46,317 bases of DNA, taken from a virus. Location of the stretch: the IMG/VR virus record IMGVR_UViG_3300025853_000164, positions 1 to 46,317 of that record, one strand, 5' to 3'. This document shows, one piece after another, positions 32,512 through 41,670 of the stretch. The translations under genes were made by a program, and so were the position numbers. Positions within the stretch are counted from its first letter, which is position 1, and every line of letters begins with the position of its first letter. Under the pieces are notes generated by a model. The model was not told the DNA's origin. It saw only the letters and a program-made list of their open reading frames with translations, and made no database searches.

Positions 32512-35346
32512 ATGGCAAATTGTCCAGTACCATCAAATCCAGCATTTACAAGATCAGGTAGTTCGGTCTTTGAAAATATTACTATATGGGGAAAAACATG
32601 TATTAATGGAATAGACATAACTGGTCAAGCATTATTTTACGAAGATGCTACCTTTAAGAAAGACGTTATAATTGAAGGAATATTAGACATTAATTTTTTA
32701 TTAGTAAAAACTAGACTAGATGTTGGTATTGGTGGAACAGCACTTAATATTGATACCAGAACAGAACAGATTGGTATATTTACTGCAACACCACAGCAAA
32801 AGTTTCAGTTTAATAGTGAAGAAGAGAATACATTTGTAATTACTGGTCTTGGAACTGTTGGTATAGGAACTACACAACCTGGAGTTGGAATCAGTTCTCT
32901 CAATGATTCTACTCAAGGTAAATTGAGTTTAGAAGTAGAAACAATAGGAATTAAAAGAAATATCTATGATTCTGTTGGATATCACGGAGCGAATGGTGGT
33001 TATCTGCAAAGAGATGAATTTGGAATCAGATGGACTGAAGTAACCCCAGCATTTACTGAAGGGATCTATGTTCAAGATGAGGGTGTTTACATTCCAACCG
33101 TTGGTGTGGCACAATCCTTTACCGTATTAAACTTTACTCAGATTAATAGTCTTGGTCTTGGAACTGATACGATTATTCCAGTACCAAATCCAGATAATCC
33201 AGGATTTATTGCTGATATCCAATCTCAGGATTTGTGGGGATATACTGTCTCTGGTGATATTTACAGAATGACCAATGTTGGTATCAATCAAAATAATCCA
33301 GCATTTACATTAGATGTAAACGGAACATTAAATGTTGATGGTGCCACTACACTTAATAATACATTAGACGTTGACCTTGCAACTACACTTAATAATACAT
33401 TAGACGTTGACCTTGCAACTACACTTAATAGCACATTAGATGTTGATGGTGCTACCACTCTTAATAATACTCTTGATGTTGATGGTGCCACTACACTCAA
33501 TAATACATTAGACGTTGACCTTGCAACTACACTTAATAGCACATTAGATGTTGATGGTGCTACCACTCTTAATAATACTCTTGATGTTGATGGTGCCACT
33601 ACACTCAATAATACATTAGACGTTGATTTATCTTCAGTATTTCATGGTTCTGTTGAGTTAGACTCAACACTTATTGATGTAAATCAACAAACAGGAGTTG
33701 CAGGTAAAGACTATAGACTCGCATCAGTTGGCACTGGAGTATCTTGGAGACCACCTGGTGTTCAAACTCAAAAAACAATTTGGGTTACTAAAGATGGTGA
33801 TGATTCTAATAGTGGATTGTTAGAGGGTGATGCGAAAGCTACTGTTGGTGCTGCTGCACTAATAGCACAACCATATGATACAATTAAAATTCGTCCGGGT
33901 CGTTATATTGAAAATAATCCCATTGGACTTCGTGAAAATGTTTCCGTCACTGGAGAAGATTTACGTCTGGTTACTATCGAACCCCAAAATACATCATTGG
34001 ATGTTTTCTGGGTAAGAAGAGGATGTCTCATTGAAAACTTAAACTTTTCAGGAGAAACCGTTGGTGTAACACACTTTGGTGCTGGAGCAGTTGCCTTCCC
34101 CAAAAGGGGAGTAACTGCAAATAGTGGATATCCAAATGCAGGACCAGCAAATGAAGGTGCCGACTTACCACCAAGATGGAGATCTCCATATATTCGTAAC
34201 TGTACCAACTTCATGAGTGGAAGTATTGGTATGAAAATTGATGGAGACGATGCAACTGCTAGTATTGCTGGCGCAGACCTTAAATCTATGGTTTGCGACT
34301 CATTTACACAGTATAATGAAAATGGTATTGGCGTATCAATCACAAATAATGGATATGCTCAGTTAGTTTCTATCTTTACAATCAACTGCGATATTGCGAT
34401 TTATTGTGACACTGGCGGTTCTTGTGATTTAACAAACTCAAACTCATCCTTTGGTAATTATGGTCTATATGCTGTTGGACTTGGAAGAACAGAATATACT
34501 GGAACCGTATTGAATGATGTAGTACCAGGCGATAATTCTGACGTTATTGTAGGAACTGGCGTTACTGATGTAAATGGTGTCGCACAAAGACCATTTGATG
34601 GTCAGGCATTATTCTTCCAAATTAGTAATGTGGGTCAAGCAAATTATCCAGATGCCGTTGCATTTAATCAACTTACAGAACCCCTACAGCAACTTGAAAG
34701 AATTGATGTAAAAGGTTCTCCGAGTGGATACAGTGCTATTAATCCACCATCTGTTATTATTAGAGATGCTGATGGAACGGTAAATCCAAAAGGACCGCAA
34801 GGTATTGTTGCTGAGGCATCTGTAACAGTAGATGCTAATGGCGTAATTACAGAAATTGACGTGATTAACTCTGGTAGAAATTATCTGCCAACTCAAAATA
34901 TTGTTGTTGATATTGATGGTAATACGGGACTTGCAGATGCAGTAATGTCTCCAATATACTTTACTGTTTCTGCCGCAACACCAAATGTTTCTGGCATTAC
35001 AACCATAACATTTAATGAATTTGTTCCTTATGAGTTATTCTCTGGAGATCCATTTGTTCTTAAGAGAATTAGTCGTATCCTTACAAGTTCACACTCTTTT
35101 GAGTATGTCGGCACGGGTACAAGTATAAATACTGCGTTACCCTTTAGAGGTGCTCTTCCAATTAAAGCGAATGAAGTTGTTGCTCTTGACGGAGCACAAA
35201 TTCCATTCACATCAACAGATCAAAAAGGAAATTTTGATATTGGTGTTGGAATTCAAGTTGATCAAACAACATCAACAGTCCGAGGAAGAGATTTTAGTAA
35301 AGCAATCCAAGCAGAAGTCACACCACTCATACTAGCGTTGAGATAA
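32512..35346 (+). CDS. Fibre / beta-helix structural protein with LDVDGATTLNNT repeats
   Basis: A 944-residue protein. The N-terminal 270 residues include VGIGTTQPGVGISSLNDS. Then come eight 12-residue units of the type DVDGATTLNNTL (about 274-369). A pectate-lyase-like beta-helix follows, starting at KTIWVTKDGDDSNSGLLEGD and continuing with VSVTGEDLRLVTIEPQN, CLIENLNFSG, and YIRNCTNFMSGSIGMKIDGD. The last 130 residues have FVPYELFSGDPFVLKR and LPIKANEVVALDGAQIPFTS. This is a tail fibre or baseplate fibre; the beta-helix could bind or degrade glycans. It starts the second fibre cluster. Confidence 0.7.
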   Translation: MANCPVPSNPAFTRSGSSVFENITIWGKTCINGIDITGQALFYEDATFKKDVIIEGILDINFLLVKTRLDVGIGGTALNIDTRTEQIGIFTATPQQKFQFNSEEENTFVITGLGTVGIGTTQPGVGISSLNDSTQGKLSLEVETIGIKRNIYDSVGYHGANGGYLQRDEFGIRWTEVTPAFTEGIYVQDEGVYIPTVGVAQSFTVLNFTQINSLGLGTDTIIPVPNPDNPGFIADIQSQDLWGYTVSGDIYRMTNVGINQNNPAFTLDVNGTLNVDGATTLNNTLDVDLATTLNNTLDVDLATTLNSTLDVDGATTLNNTLDVDGATTLNNTLDVDLATTLNSTLDVDGATTLNNTLDVDGATTLNNTLDVDLSSVFHGSVELDSTLIDVNQQTGVAGKDYRLASVGTGVSWRPPGVQTQKTIWVTKDGDDSNSGLLEGDAKATVGAAALIAQPYDTIKIRPGRYIENNPIGLRENVSVTGEDLRLVTIEPQNTSLDVFWVRRGCLIENLNFSGETVGVTHFGAGAVAFPKRGVTANSGYPNAGPANEGADLPPRWRSPYIRNCTNFMSGSIGMKIDGDDATASIAGADLKSMVCDSFTQYNENGIGVSITNNGYAQLVSIFTINCDIAIYCDTGGSCDLTNSNSSFGNYGLYAVGLGRTEYTGTVLNDVVPGDNSDVIVGTGVTDVNGVAQRPFDGQALFFQISNVGQANYPDAVAFNQLTEPLQQLERIDVKGSPSGYSAINPPSVIIRDADGTVNPKGPQGIVAEASVTVDANGVITEIDVINSGRNYLPTQNIVVDIDGNTGLADAVMSPIYFTVSAATPNVSGITTITFNEFVPYELFSGDPFVLKRISRILTSSHSFEYVGTGTSINTALPFRGALPIKANEVVALDGAQIPFTSTDQKGNFDIGVGIQVDQTTSTVRGRDFSKAIQAEVTPLILALR
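33331..33618 (+). repeat. Tandem 36-bp repeats with a 108-bp perfect higher-order duplication
   Basis: Eight in-frame 36-bp units encode variants of DVDGATTLNNTL. Units 3-5 (33403-33510) and 6-8 (33511-33618) are identical 108-bp blocks, so the array grew recently by duplication or slippage of a three-unit block. Confidence 0.9.
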
Positions 35347-35347
35347 T

Positions 35348-36022
35348 ATGGCAGTAGCACCACTTAATAAATTTATTACGATTGCAGTTCCAGTAGCTCC
35401 AGGAGAACAAACAGTTTATACTGCTCCTACTGGCGTTTCTTCTATTGTTCTTTATGCATCTGTTGCAAATGTTGGAGTTAATACATATCCAACAGTAACG
35501 TTTACACATAGAAGAAAAAGTACTGCATCTAGGACATCTGGAAATACGAGAAATATAAGAGTTATTAAAGACGCAGAAATACCACCAAATGATTCTTTAG
35601 TAATTATTGACGGCAGATTGGTATTGGAAAGATCTGCACTCATCCAAGATTCTGTTATTATCGAAGGAACACAGAGTGGAATTGTTGCAGTAAGTACAGC
35701 ACAATATGACAATGTTACCGGTATCACAACTATAGAAACAGCATCACCTCATGGATTTGATGTTGGTGATGAGGTAACTATGAGTGGATTAGCATTCACT
35801 TGTGGATCTGGGTATGTTGGCGGTCTAACAACGTCCATCTTCCCATCTCCACAGCAATCATTTATTGTTGATAGTATTGATGGTCCAGTGGGAACTTCTC
35901 TCACATTTACCACAAATTCTGGGGTCGTTGCTGGAATAGCACATACATATGTGAGTGGTGGTCAAGTTGCTCCACTGCAAATGGAATTGATTATGAGTAT
36001 CCTGGAAAATAGCACAACATAA
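35348..36022 (+). CDS. Virion structural protein
   Basis: A 224-residue beta-rich protein starting one base after the upstream stop. The N-terminus (APLNKFITIAVPVAPGEQTV, then TAPTGVSSIVLYASVANVG) looks like a small beta-sandwich as in fibre connectors. IETASPHGFDVGDEVTMSGL is the HGFxVGDxV element shared with other structural genes in this window. The C-terminus (QVAPLQMELIMSILENSTT) is helical. Function unknown; probably a connector or fibre accessory. Confidence 0.6.
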   Translation: MAVAPLNKFITIAVPVAPGEQTVYTAPTGVSSIVLYASVANVGVNTYPTVTFTHRRKSTASRTSGNTRNIRVIKDAEIPPNDSLVIIDGRLVLERSALIQDSVIIEGTQSGIVAVSTAQYDNVTGITTIETASPHGFDVGDEVTMSGLAFTCGSGYVGGLTTSIFPSPQQSFIVDSIDGPVGTSLTFTTNSGVVAGIAHTYVSGGQVAPLQMELIMSILENSTT

Positions 36023-36025
36023 TTT

Positions 36026-39000
36026 ATGGCTAAGTATATTTCTGGTCGTTCTAAAAAAGTTCCCTTATCTAGGATTACCGATGATAGATATCGGTATCTA
36101 TCTGTCGGTGAAGCAGAACCAGATTTAGGCGACCCTCTTGTTGGACCTTCATCCATTGGTGCAAAACCAGTTGTTGCTGGAGCACAATACATAATGGTTG
36201 GTATTGAGGGATATCCTGGAGAAAGATATTGGATTCCCAATCAAGGTGGTGTTATTCCTGGTTCCATCAGTGTTTTTGATGAAAATGTAATTGTAGGAAC
36301 TTTAAGTAGTGTAACTCAATTAAACTTTAAAGGTGCAGTAGTCAGAGCAGAAGAATATGGTATTATTGGTACAACATCAATAGGAGCTACGATTACTGTT
36401 TTTGCTCCAGGTAACGATACGGAAGTTATATTTAACAGTTCTGATGAATTTTCAACAGATACAAGATTTGCTTTTGACAATGGATTACTTTCTGCAGGAG
36501 ATAGAATCACTGTAGGAACTGGTGGTACAGTAATTACGACCACAGGTATTGGTTCGGTTGGTATAGGAACGACAAATCCAACACAAGAGTTACATTTGCA
36601 GGGTGACTTAAGACTCACTGGCACAATTTATGATTCCAACAATCAACCAGGAGATACTGGCAATTTATTAGTAAAAACAGTAACTGATGGGATTCTTTGG
36701 GTAACTCCAAATTCTGTTAATTCTGGTGCTGGTGGAACCATAGGACAAATTCAGTTCCACAATACTGCTGGTTTAGTAGATGGTGCAGATAATTTCTATT
36801 TTGATTATATAAACAGTCGTGTTGGTATTGGAAGCACTCAACCAACACAGTTACTTGATGTCTTAGGAGTTTCTACATTCAGTGGTGGAGTCTTTATTGA
36901 TGACTTAAGTGTTAGTGGTTTCTCCACATTTACGGAAATTATTGATGCTAATAGTGGTCTGGATGTATTCGGACATACGGAACTTGATAGTGTAAATGTA
37001 TCGGGTCTTTCTACATTTGTGAGTAATGTAGATATGAATGCTGGTCTTGATGTTGATGGGCAAACAGATCTTGATGTTCTGAATGTTTCCGAGACGGCAA
37101 GTTTTACTGCTACAACTGACAATACATTAGGTAATGTAAACACTGGTGCAGTACAACTTGATGGTGGTGCTGGTATTGCCAAGAACTTAACTGTAGGACA
37201 AACAATCCAGGCAACCAACCTCAATATTACTGGTATTGGAACCATATCGGAATTTGATTTCGGTACTGGTTTATTTGATAATATAAAAGTAACTGGAATT
37301 TCTACTCTTGGAAATGTTAAAGTAGATGGAAGTACAATTTATACAAACTCTGGAACATTAACACTAGATAGTTCTGGCAATTCCGTTCAGGTCGCATCAA
37401 GTGACAGATTGGTTGTTAATAACACCACTCAATCAACATCAAAAGATAATGGAGCAATTGTTGTTGAAGGTGGTGTTGGAATAGAAAAAAATCTCAATGT
37501 TGGAGGAATTTCTACATTTTCGGATGTGTTGTATGTTAAAGTACCAACAGCAGTAAACTCTGTAGGCAGTGTTGCTGGTTCACACTTAATATCAAGATTT
37601 ATTAATCTTTCATCAGATAATGCTGAGAGAGGACTCGAAATTGGAGCACCTTCGACAAATGTTTATGGACCATCTTATCTGAAAGTTTATGGTACAACTA
37701 ATAGATTTGCAATTTTAGATCAATATGACAATGAAAATCTTACTATTCTTGACGATGTTATTAACAGTGGTAGGTTTGGACTAGTTGGAATTGGATCAAC
37801 ATTACCTAAAGAAAAACTTGACGTTGATGGAAATGTAGTGCCATCGGTTGACAGTACTTATGATTTAGGTGGTTCATCAAACAAATGGGATAATGTGTAT
37901 GCAAATACATTTAATGGAACATTTGTAGGTAATGCCGATACTGCATCCCAAGTATCTACAGGAACCACAACAGGAAATAGTGATTACTTCTTAACATTTG
38001 TTGATTCAAATAATGCAACTAGAAGTAATGAATTCTTATATACTGATAGTGGTATTGTTTATAATCCATTCACTAATGATTTATTTACAATTAGTGGAGA
38101 CATTGTAGCTGGTAAGGGTAGTGGATCAGTTGCATTAACTATAAACGATGGATATGGTAATGCTAATATTGCTTTTAATCATCAAAACGGTATTCCTGAT
38201 GTAACTGGAAACTGTATAAGATTGGAAACCAATGTCGATTCAACTTCCATTCCATTTATTGATTTTGAATTGGGTTCTGGAACTGCGGGAGTGGTGACCT
38301 CATTAACGAGAATTGTTAGGATTAATGAAAATGGATTTGTTCCTGGATCAACATCAACATTTAATCTAGGTTCATCTAGTTTGTATTGGGATAACCTTTA
38401 CGTCAACAATATTTATGGTGCAACTATAACTGGAACTATCACGAATCTTGCGGGTGGTGCAGCGGGAAGTATTCCATATCAATCTGCAGCAAATACAACA
38501 ACTTTCTTAGCAGAGCCAAATATAACTGGTCGTGTTCTTACTTACAACAATACGACAAATGCTCCACAATGGAGTGACTTAACTACTCTATCAGGTGCTG
38601 GATATACTTTAGAAGCAGTAGACAGTGGAAATAATGTCATTCTAAGATTGAGTGATGGAAGCACTAATGACGATGTAACAATTACTGCTGGTTCTAATAT
38701 TACTATTGATCCAGTAGCATCTGGTGGATTTACTATCTCTGCTGTTGCTGGTGCTGGATTAACAACAGACTCCACTATCTCAGATTTAATTAGTGTAAGT
38801 GGTGGAACTATTTCTGCCGATGATGCTGGTGCAGATAGAATATTCTTCTGGGATGATAGCGAGTCAAAAGCCACTCATCTGGGAGTAGGCACTGGATTAC
38901 AGATTTCTGGAACTACATTAAGTGCAACTAGTGATGCTGGTAAGACTTATACACTAGATTCAGTAGATAGTGGTGATAATGTCATTCTAAGATTGAGTGA

Positions 39001-39727
39001 TGGAAGCACTAATGACGATGTAACAATTACTGCTGGTTCTAATATTACTATTGATCCAGTAGCATCTGGTGGATTTACTATCTCTGCTGTTGCTGATGGT
39101 AGTGGTGGAATCTTATCGGATGTAGATGTTGTACAAGAGAACTATGAATGTACAAATCCAATAACAACTGCTACTAATGCTGGAATCACAACAATTACAA
39201 TTGGTGAAGACAGTAATGCTTATGGTACTCGTTATGTGCAAGCGACAGAACCAACGGGTGTTTGTGACGGTGATATTTGGTATGATACTTCTGGTGCATC
39301 TGGTAGTTCAGATATTCCTTCAGGATCTGTAATGCTTTTTGTCCAAGCAAGTGCTCCAACTGGATGGACTAAATTAACAAGTCATAACAATAAAGCATTA
39401 AGAATAGTTTCTGGAACTGGTGGTGGATCTGGTGGTTCTACTGCTTTTACAACCGTATTTTCTTCCAGAACTACTACAGGTAGTGTTGATCCTCATACGC
39501 TTACGATTAGTCAAATGCCATCTCACTCGCACACTATGAGAAATACTGGATCGGATAACCTTAATGATGGTTCGTTTGTTAAAAACTTTAATTATATAAC
39601 CAATACCGGAACGGGATCGGCCACAGGATCGACCGGGGGCAATGGATCTCACTCACACGGATTCACTGGAGGTACAATGGATTTTGCAGTTCAGTATGTT
39701 GATGCTATAATATGTCAGAAGAATTAA
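36026..39727 (+). CDS. Long tail fibre with HxH-containing tip
   Basis: A 1233-residue protein. It contains repeated modules VGIGTTNPTQELHLQGDLR, SGLSTFVSNVDMNAGLDVDG and DSTYDLGGSSNKWDNVYANT, typical of fibre shafts. A perfect 120-bp direct repeat lies at 38631-38750 and 38976-39095. The C-terminal 125 residues form the tip: IPSGSVMLFVQASAPTGWTK, MPSHSHTM, GSHSHGF, and the end VDAIICQKN. Collar/tip proteins of this type (as in T4 gp37) use paired HxH motifs to bind metal in the trimer. It is the best candidate here for a receptor-binding fibre, followed by its chaperone genes. Confidence 0.75.
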   Translation: MAKYISGRSKKVPLSRITDDRYRYLSVGEAEPDLGDPLVGPSSIGAKPVVAGAQYIMVGIEGYPGERYWIPNQGGVIPGSISVFDENVIVGTLSSVTQLNFKGAVVRAEEYGIIGTTSIGATITVFAPGNDTEVIFNSSDEFSTDTRFAFDNGLLSAGDRITVGTGGTVITTTGIGSVGIGTTNPTQELHLQGDLRLTGTIYDSNNQPGDTGNLLVKTVTDGILWVTPNSVNSGAGGTIGQIQFHNTAGLVDGADNFYFDYINSRVGIGSTQPTQLLDVLGVSTFSGGVFIDDLSVSGFSTFTEIIDANSGLDVFGHTELDSVNVSGLSTFVSNVDMNAGLDVDGQTDLDVLNVSETASFTATTDNTLGNVNTGAVQLDGGAGIAKNLTVGQTIQATNLNITGIGTISEFDFGTGLFDNIKVTGISTLGNVKVDGSTIYTNSGTLTLDSSGNSVQVASSDRLVVNNTTQSTSKDNGAIVVEGGVGIEKNLNVGGISTFSDVLYVKVPTAVNSVGSVAGSHLISRFINLSSDNAERGLEIGAPSTNVYGPSYLKVYGTTNRFAILDQYDNENLTILDDVINSGRFGLVGIGSTLPKEKLDVDGNVVPSVDSTYDLGGSSNKWDNVYANTFNGTFVGNADTASQVSTGTTTGNSDYFLTFVDSNNATRSNEFLYTDSGIVYNPFTNDLFTISGDIVAGKGSGSVALTINDGYGNANIAFNHQNGIPDVTGNCIRLETNVDSTSIPFIDFELGSGTAGVVTSLTRIVRINENGFVPGSTSTFNLGSSSLYWDNLYVNNIYGATITGTITNLAGGAAGSIPYQSAANTTTFLAEPNITGRVLTYNNTTNAPQWSDLTTLSGAGYTLEAVDSGNNVILRLSDGSTNDDVTITAGSNITIDPVASGGFTISAVAGAGLTTDSTISDLISVSGGTISADDAGADRIFFWDDSESKATHLGVGTGLQISGTTLSATSDAGKTYTLDSVDSGDNVILRLSDGSTNDDVTITAGSNITIDPVASGGFTISAVADGSGGILSDVDVVQENYECTNPITTATNAGITTITIGEDSNAYGTRYVQATEPTGVCDGDIWYDTSGASGSSDIPSGSVMLFVQASAPTGWTKLTSHNNKALRIVSGTGGGSGGSTAFTTVFSSRTTTGSVDPHTLTISQMPSHSHTMRNTGSDNLNDGSFVKNFNYITNTGTGSATGSTGGNGSHSHGFTGGTMDFAVQYVDAIICQKN
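38631..39095 (+). repeat. Perfect 120-bp direct repeat in the fibre gene
   Basis: 38631-38750 and 38976-39095 are identical over 120 bp, 345 bp apart, in frame. Each encodes LRLSDGSTNDDVTITAGSN and following residues. Recombination between them would delete or add 115 codons without a frameshift. Confidence 0.85.
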
Positions 39728-39736
39728 TTTTTAACT

Positions 39737-40066
39737 ATGAAACTTGAACAAGGAAAATACTGCCCTCTAATTAAAAAAGATTGTATAGGACTTCAGTGCT
39801 CTTGGTTTACTCAAATTAGAGGAGTAAATCCCAATACTGGAGAACCAGTTGATGAATGGGGATGTGCAATCACCTGGATGCCAATACTTTTAATTGAAAA
39901 TTCTCAACAACAAAGACAGACTGGAGCAGCAGTAGAGTCCTTTAGAAATGAGGTTGTAAAAACAAGTGAAAAAAATCAACAACTTTATATTAATTCTATA
40001 CAACAAAAAGTAATGCCAACTTTATTAAATAATCCAATAAATACATTACCAGATTCAAATCAATGA
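39737..40066 (+). CDS. Conserved Cys-containing phage protein
   Basis: A 109-residue protein. The N-terminus holds four cysteines (YCPLIKKDCIGLQCSWF, then DEWGCAITWMP) in a spacing that could bind a metal ion. The rest is helical (GAAVESFRNEVVKTSEKNQQ). I recall the same pattern in proteins beside fibre genes in several marine phages, with no known function. It overlaps the next gene by four bases (ATGA), so it is coupled to the fibre assembly chaperone. Confidence 0.65.
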   Translation: MKLEQGKYCPLIKKDCIGLQCSWFTQIRGVNPNTGEPVDEWGCAITWMPILLIENSQQQRQTGAAVESFRNEVVKTSEKNQQLYINSIQQKVMPTLLNNPINTLPDSNQ

Positions 40067-40557
40067 GAATATCAATTATACCCGAAGATAAAAAAATTTC
40101 AATTGATGGAGAAGTTATTTTAGATATTCAGCAAGATATATCTTGGATTGATTCAAATGTTCATGCCGTTCAATGGTATGATACTTGGGGAGAAGTAGAA
40201 TTCAAAGATTATTCTTCAAATCAAAGAATAGAAGAACTTGGTATATATCAACAAGCAATCGTAGATTTTAACAATGAAAAACAAAGACTTGAAGATGAGA
40301 AAATTCTATTCGAAGAGGAAAAAGAAGCAGCAAGAGATTATTGGCAAGAACTTAGACTAATAAGAAATTCTAAACTTTTAAATTCTGATTGGACACAAAT
40401 TCCTGATGCTCCATTGACAGAAGAACAAAAACTTGCTTGGAAAAATTATCGTCAACAACTGAGAGATCTTCCAGAAAACATTAGTGACCCTAAACCACTG
40501 GTTTTGGATGAAAATCACCCAGATTGGATTGCACTTCTTGCACTCATTAAATATTAA
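40063..40557 (+). CDS. Tail fibre assembly chaperone-like protein
   Basis: A 164-residue protein. Residues about 70-95 form a coiled coil (NNEKQRLEDEKILFEEEKEA). They are followed by RLIRNSKLLNSDWTQIPDAP and KLAWKNYRQQLRDLPENI, the signature of the phage tail assembly chaperone family (Phage_tail_APC) that ends many fibre operons. It probably helps the adjacent fibre fold or trimerise. Confidence 0.75.
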   Translation: MRISIIPEDKKISIDGEVILDIQQDISWIDSNVHAVQWYDTWGEVEFKDYSSNQRIEELGIYQQAIVDFNNEKQRLEDEKILFEEEKEAARDYWQELRLIRNSKLLNSDWTQIPDAPLTEEQKLAWKNYRQQLRDLPENISDPKPLVLDENHPDWIALLALIKY

Positions 40558-40559
40558 AC

Positions 40560-40567
40560 CATAAATA
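40560..40567 (+). promoter_or_regulatory. Late-type promoter CATAAATA
   Basis: CATAAATA box right after the chaperone gene, 63 bp before the tail collar gene, in a 72-bp gap. Fits the NATAAATA pattern. Confidence 0.5.
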
Positions 40568-40629
40568 AAAGAGGAATTTTTAAGTATTGAAGAACTTAAA
40601 GTACTTTTAGGAATTAGTTAGTAAATCTT

Positions 40630-41127
40630 ATGGCAATAAAAATAAGAGATGGTGGTGCTTGGGTAGATGTTGGTGGTGGTGGTGGTGGTGGTGATGGAAT
40701 CATACCTTCTGGCGGCATTATTATGTGGTCTGGTTCGATCGCATCTATTCCATCTGGATGGGCACTATGTGATGGTACAAGTGGAACTCCAGATTTAAGA
40801 GATAGATTTGTTGTTGGTGCTGGTAATGGATATGCAGTGGCAGCAACTGGTGGTAGTGCAGATGCTTCTGTTATTGATCACGAACACTTTGTTGCTTCTT
40901 CTTCAGGACTTACATCTGATGAAACTGAAAAGGATCCTTTAACAGATACTCTCTATGTAAGTAGATCTGGATTTGGTGGAAGCTCTACTAACGATGAGTA
41001 CAGAGATTATATTCTTGAAACATCTGTTAATGAGGCAGATGTTGGTAGAACAAATTCTGTTGGTATTTCTCCAATAAATGCAAACCTCCCACCATATTAT
41101 GCTCTTGCTTTCATTATGAAGACCTGA
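40630..41127 (+). CDS. Tail collar domain protein
   Basis: A 165-residue protein. After a run of seven glycines encoded by (GGT)7 at 40672-40692, it has the tail collar signature PSGGIIMWSGSIASIPSGWA, followed by LCDGTSGTPDLRDRFVVGAG. It ends in NANLPPYYALAFIMKT, the usual end of collar proteins. These proteins form short fibre tips or collars that contact the cell surface. It is the last structural gene of the second fibre cluster. Confidence 0.8.
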   Translation: MAIKIRDGGAWVDVGGGGGGGDGIIPSGGIIMWSGSIASIPSGWALCDGTSGTPDLRDRFVVGAGNGYAVAATGGSADASVIDHEHFVASSSGLTSDETEKDPLTDTLYVSRSGFGGSSTNDEYRDYILETSVNEADVGRTNSVGISPINANLPPYYALAFIMKT

Positions 41128-41148
41128 CCAGTTTCCAGACTGGCACAG

Positions 41149-41177
41149 TTGACACCTGACCCCAGATGCCCTATAAT
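41149..41177 (+). promoter_or_regulatory. Consensus sigma70-type promoter
   Basis: TTGACA (41149-41154), 17-bp spacer, TATAAT (41172-41177), a full match to the bacterial consensus. It lies 25 bp before the next ATG and would drive the two small genes and the first tRNAs. Confidence 0.85.
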
Positions 41178-41202
41178 ATGTGGGTAATCAACGGAACACC
41201 CA

Positions 41203-41409
41203 ATGGGCACCGCACAAGAATCTGTTCTCGGCATCGTTATTGACGTTTGCACTCGCTCCTTCCTTCTGCTCAGCGATGAAGGCAATGAAAAGATGGTAAA
41301 CTGTGATACCGTCCAAGAGTTTATGAATGTCCTGGAAGTTGTGACTTCCAACCTTAATGAAGACCAGATTGAGTATGCTGACCTTGCTATTCAGGGAGAA
41401 GAGTATTGA
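41203..41409 (+). CDS. Small conserved cyanophage protein
   Basis: A 68-residue protein (MGTAQESVLGIVIDVCTRSF at the start). LLLSDEGNEKMVNCDTVQEF and the acidic helical end suggest a small beta/alpha domain. It starts behind a perfect promoter and its stop overlaps the ATG of the Phd-like gene by one base (TGATG). I recall similar early proteins in T4-like cyanophages; function unknown. Confidence 0.6.
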   Translation: MGTAQESVLGIVIDVCTRSFLLLSDEGNEKMVNCDTVQEFMNVLEVVTSNLNEDQIEYADLAIQGEEY

Positions 41410-41582
41410 TGGAAGTATTTACGATTAAGGAATGGGAAGACAACTTTGATTCCCTCCTTGAGAGGGTAGAAAATGGAGAGCATATAGGTATTATGGGAGA
41501 TGATGGTAAGGCAGCAGTTATGATACCAGCAGATGATGAACTTCTCCGAATATACACTGAGAATAATAACGAAGCTCAGTAA
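41409..41582 (+). CDS. Phd/YefM antitoxin-like small protein
   Basis: A 57-residue protein (MEVFTIKEWEDNFDSLLERV at the start). FTIKEWEDNFDSLL, RVENGEHIGIMG and DDGKAAVMIP follow the pattern of Phd/YefM antitoxins (a helix, then RVxxGE, a strand, then GxxAAVMVP). No toxin gene lies beside it; the next features are tRNAs. It could repress its own promoter, neutralise a host toxin, or be a diverged relic. It starts in a one-base overlap with the upstream gene. Confidence 0.6.
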   Translation: MEVFTIKEWEDNFDSLLERVENGEHIGIMGDDGKAAVMIPADDELLRIYTENNNEAQ

Positions 41583-41594
41583 GTTTATCATCTG

Positions 41595-41666
41595 GGTTCT
41601 GTCGCCTATTGGTTAAGGCCGACACCTTATAAGTGTCTGAACGGAGTTCAATTCTCCGCAGAACCA
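41595..41666 (+). tRNA. tRNA-Ile(UAU)
   Basis: 72-nt cloverleaf. Acceptor GGTTCTG/CAGAACC, D-stem GCC/GGC, anticodon stem GACAC/GTGTC with loop CTTATAA (anticodon TAT), T-arm CGGAG/CTCCG with TTCAATT. CCA is not encoded. UAU reads AUA, a codon frequent in the AT-rich phage genes. Confidence 0.9.
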
Positions 41667-41670
41667 CCTT

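Noticed and set aside
33288-33608. Minus-strand open frame and CRISPR-like regular repeats.
   Set aside because: The repeats are in-frame coding units of a fibre gene with no unique spacers, and the minus-strand frame is only their mirror image.
41128-41143. CCAGT/ACTGG hairpin after the tail collar gene as a terminator.
   Set aside because: Only five base pairs and no T run follows; it runs straight into a promoter.
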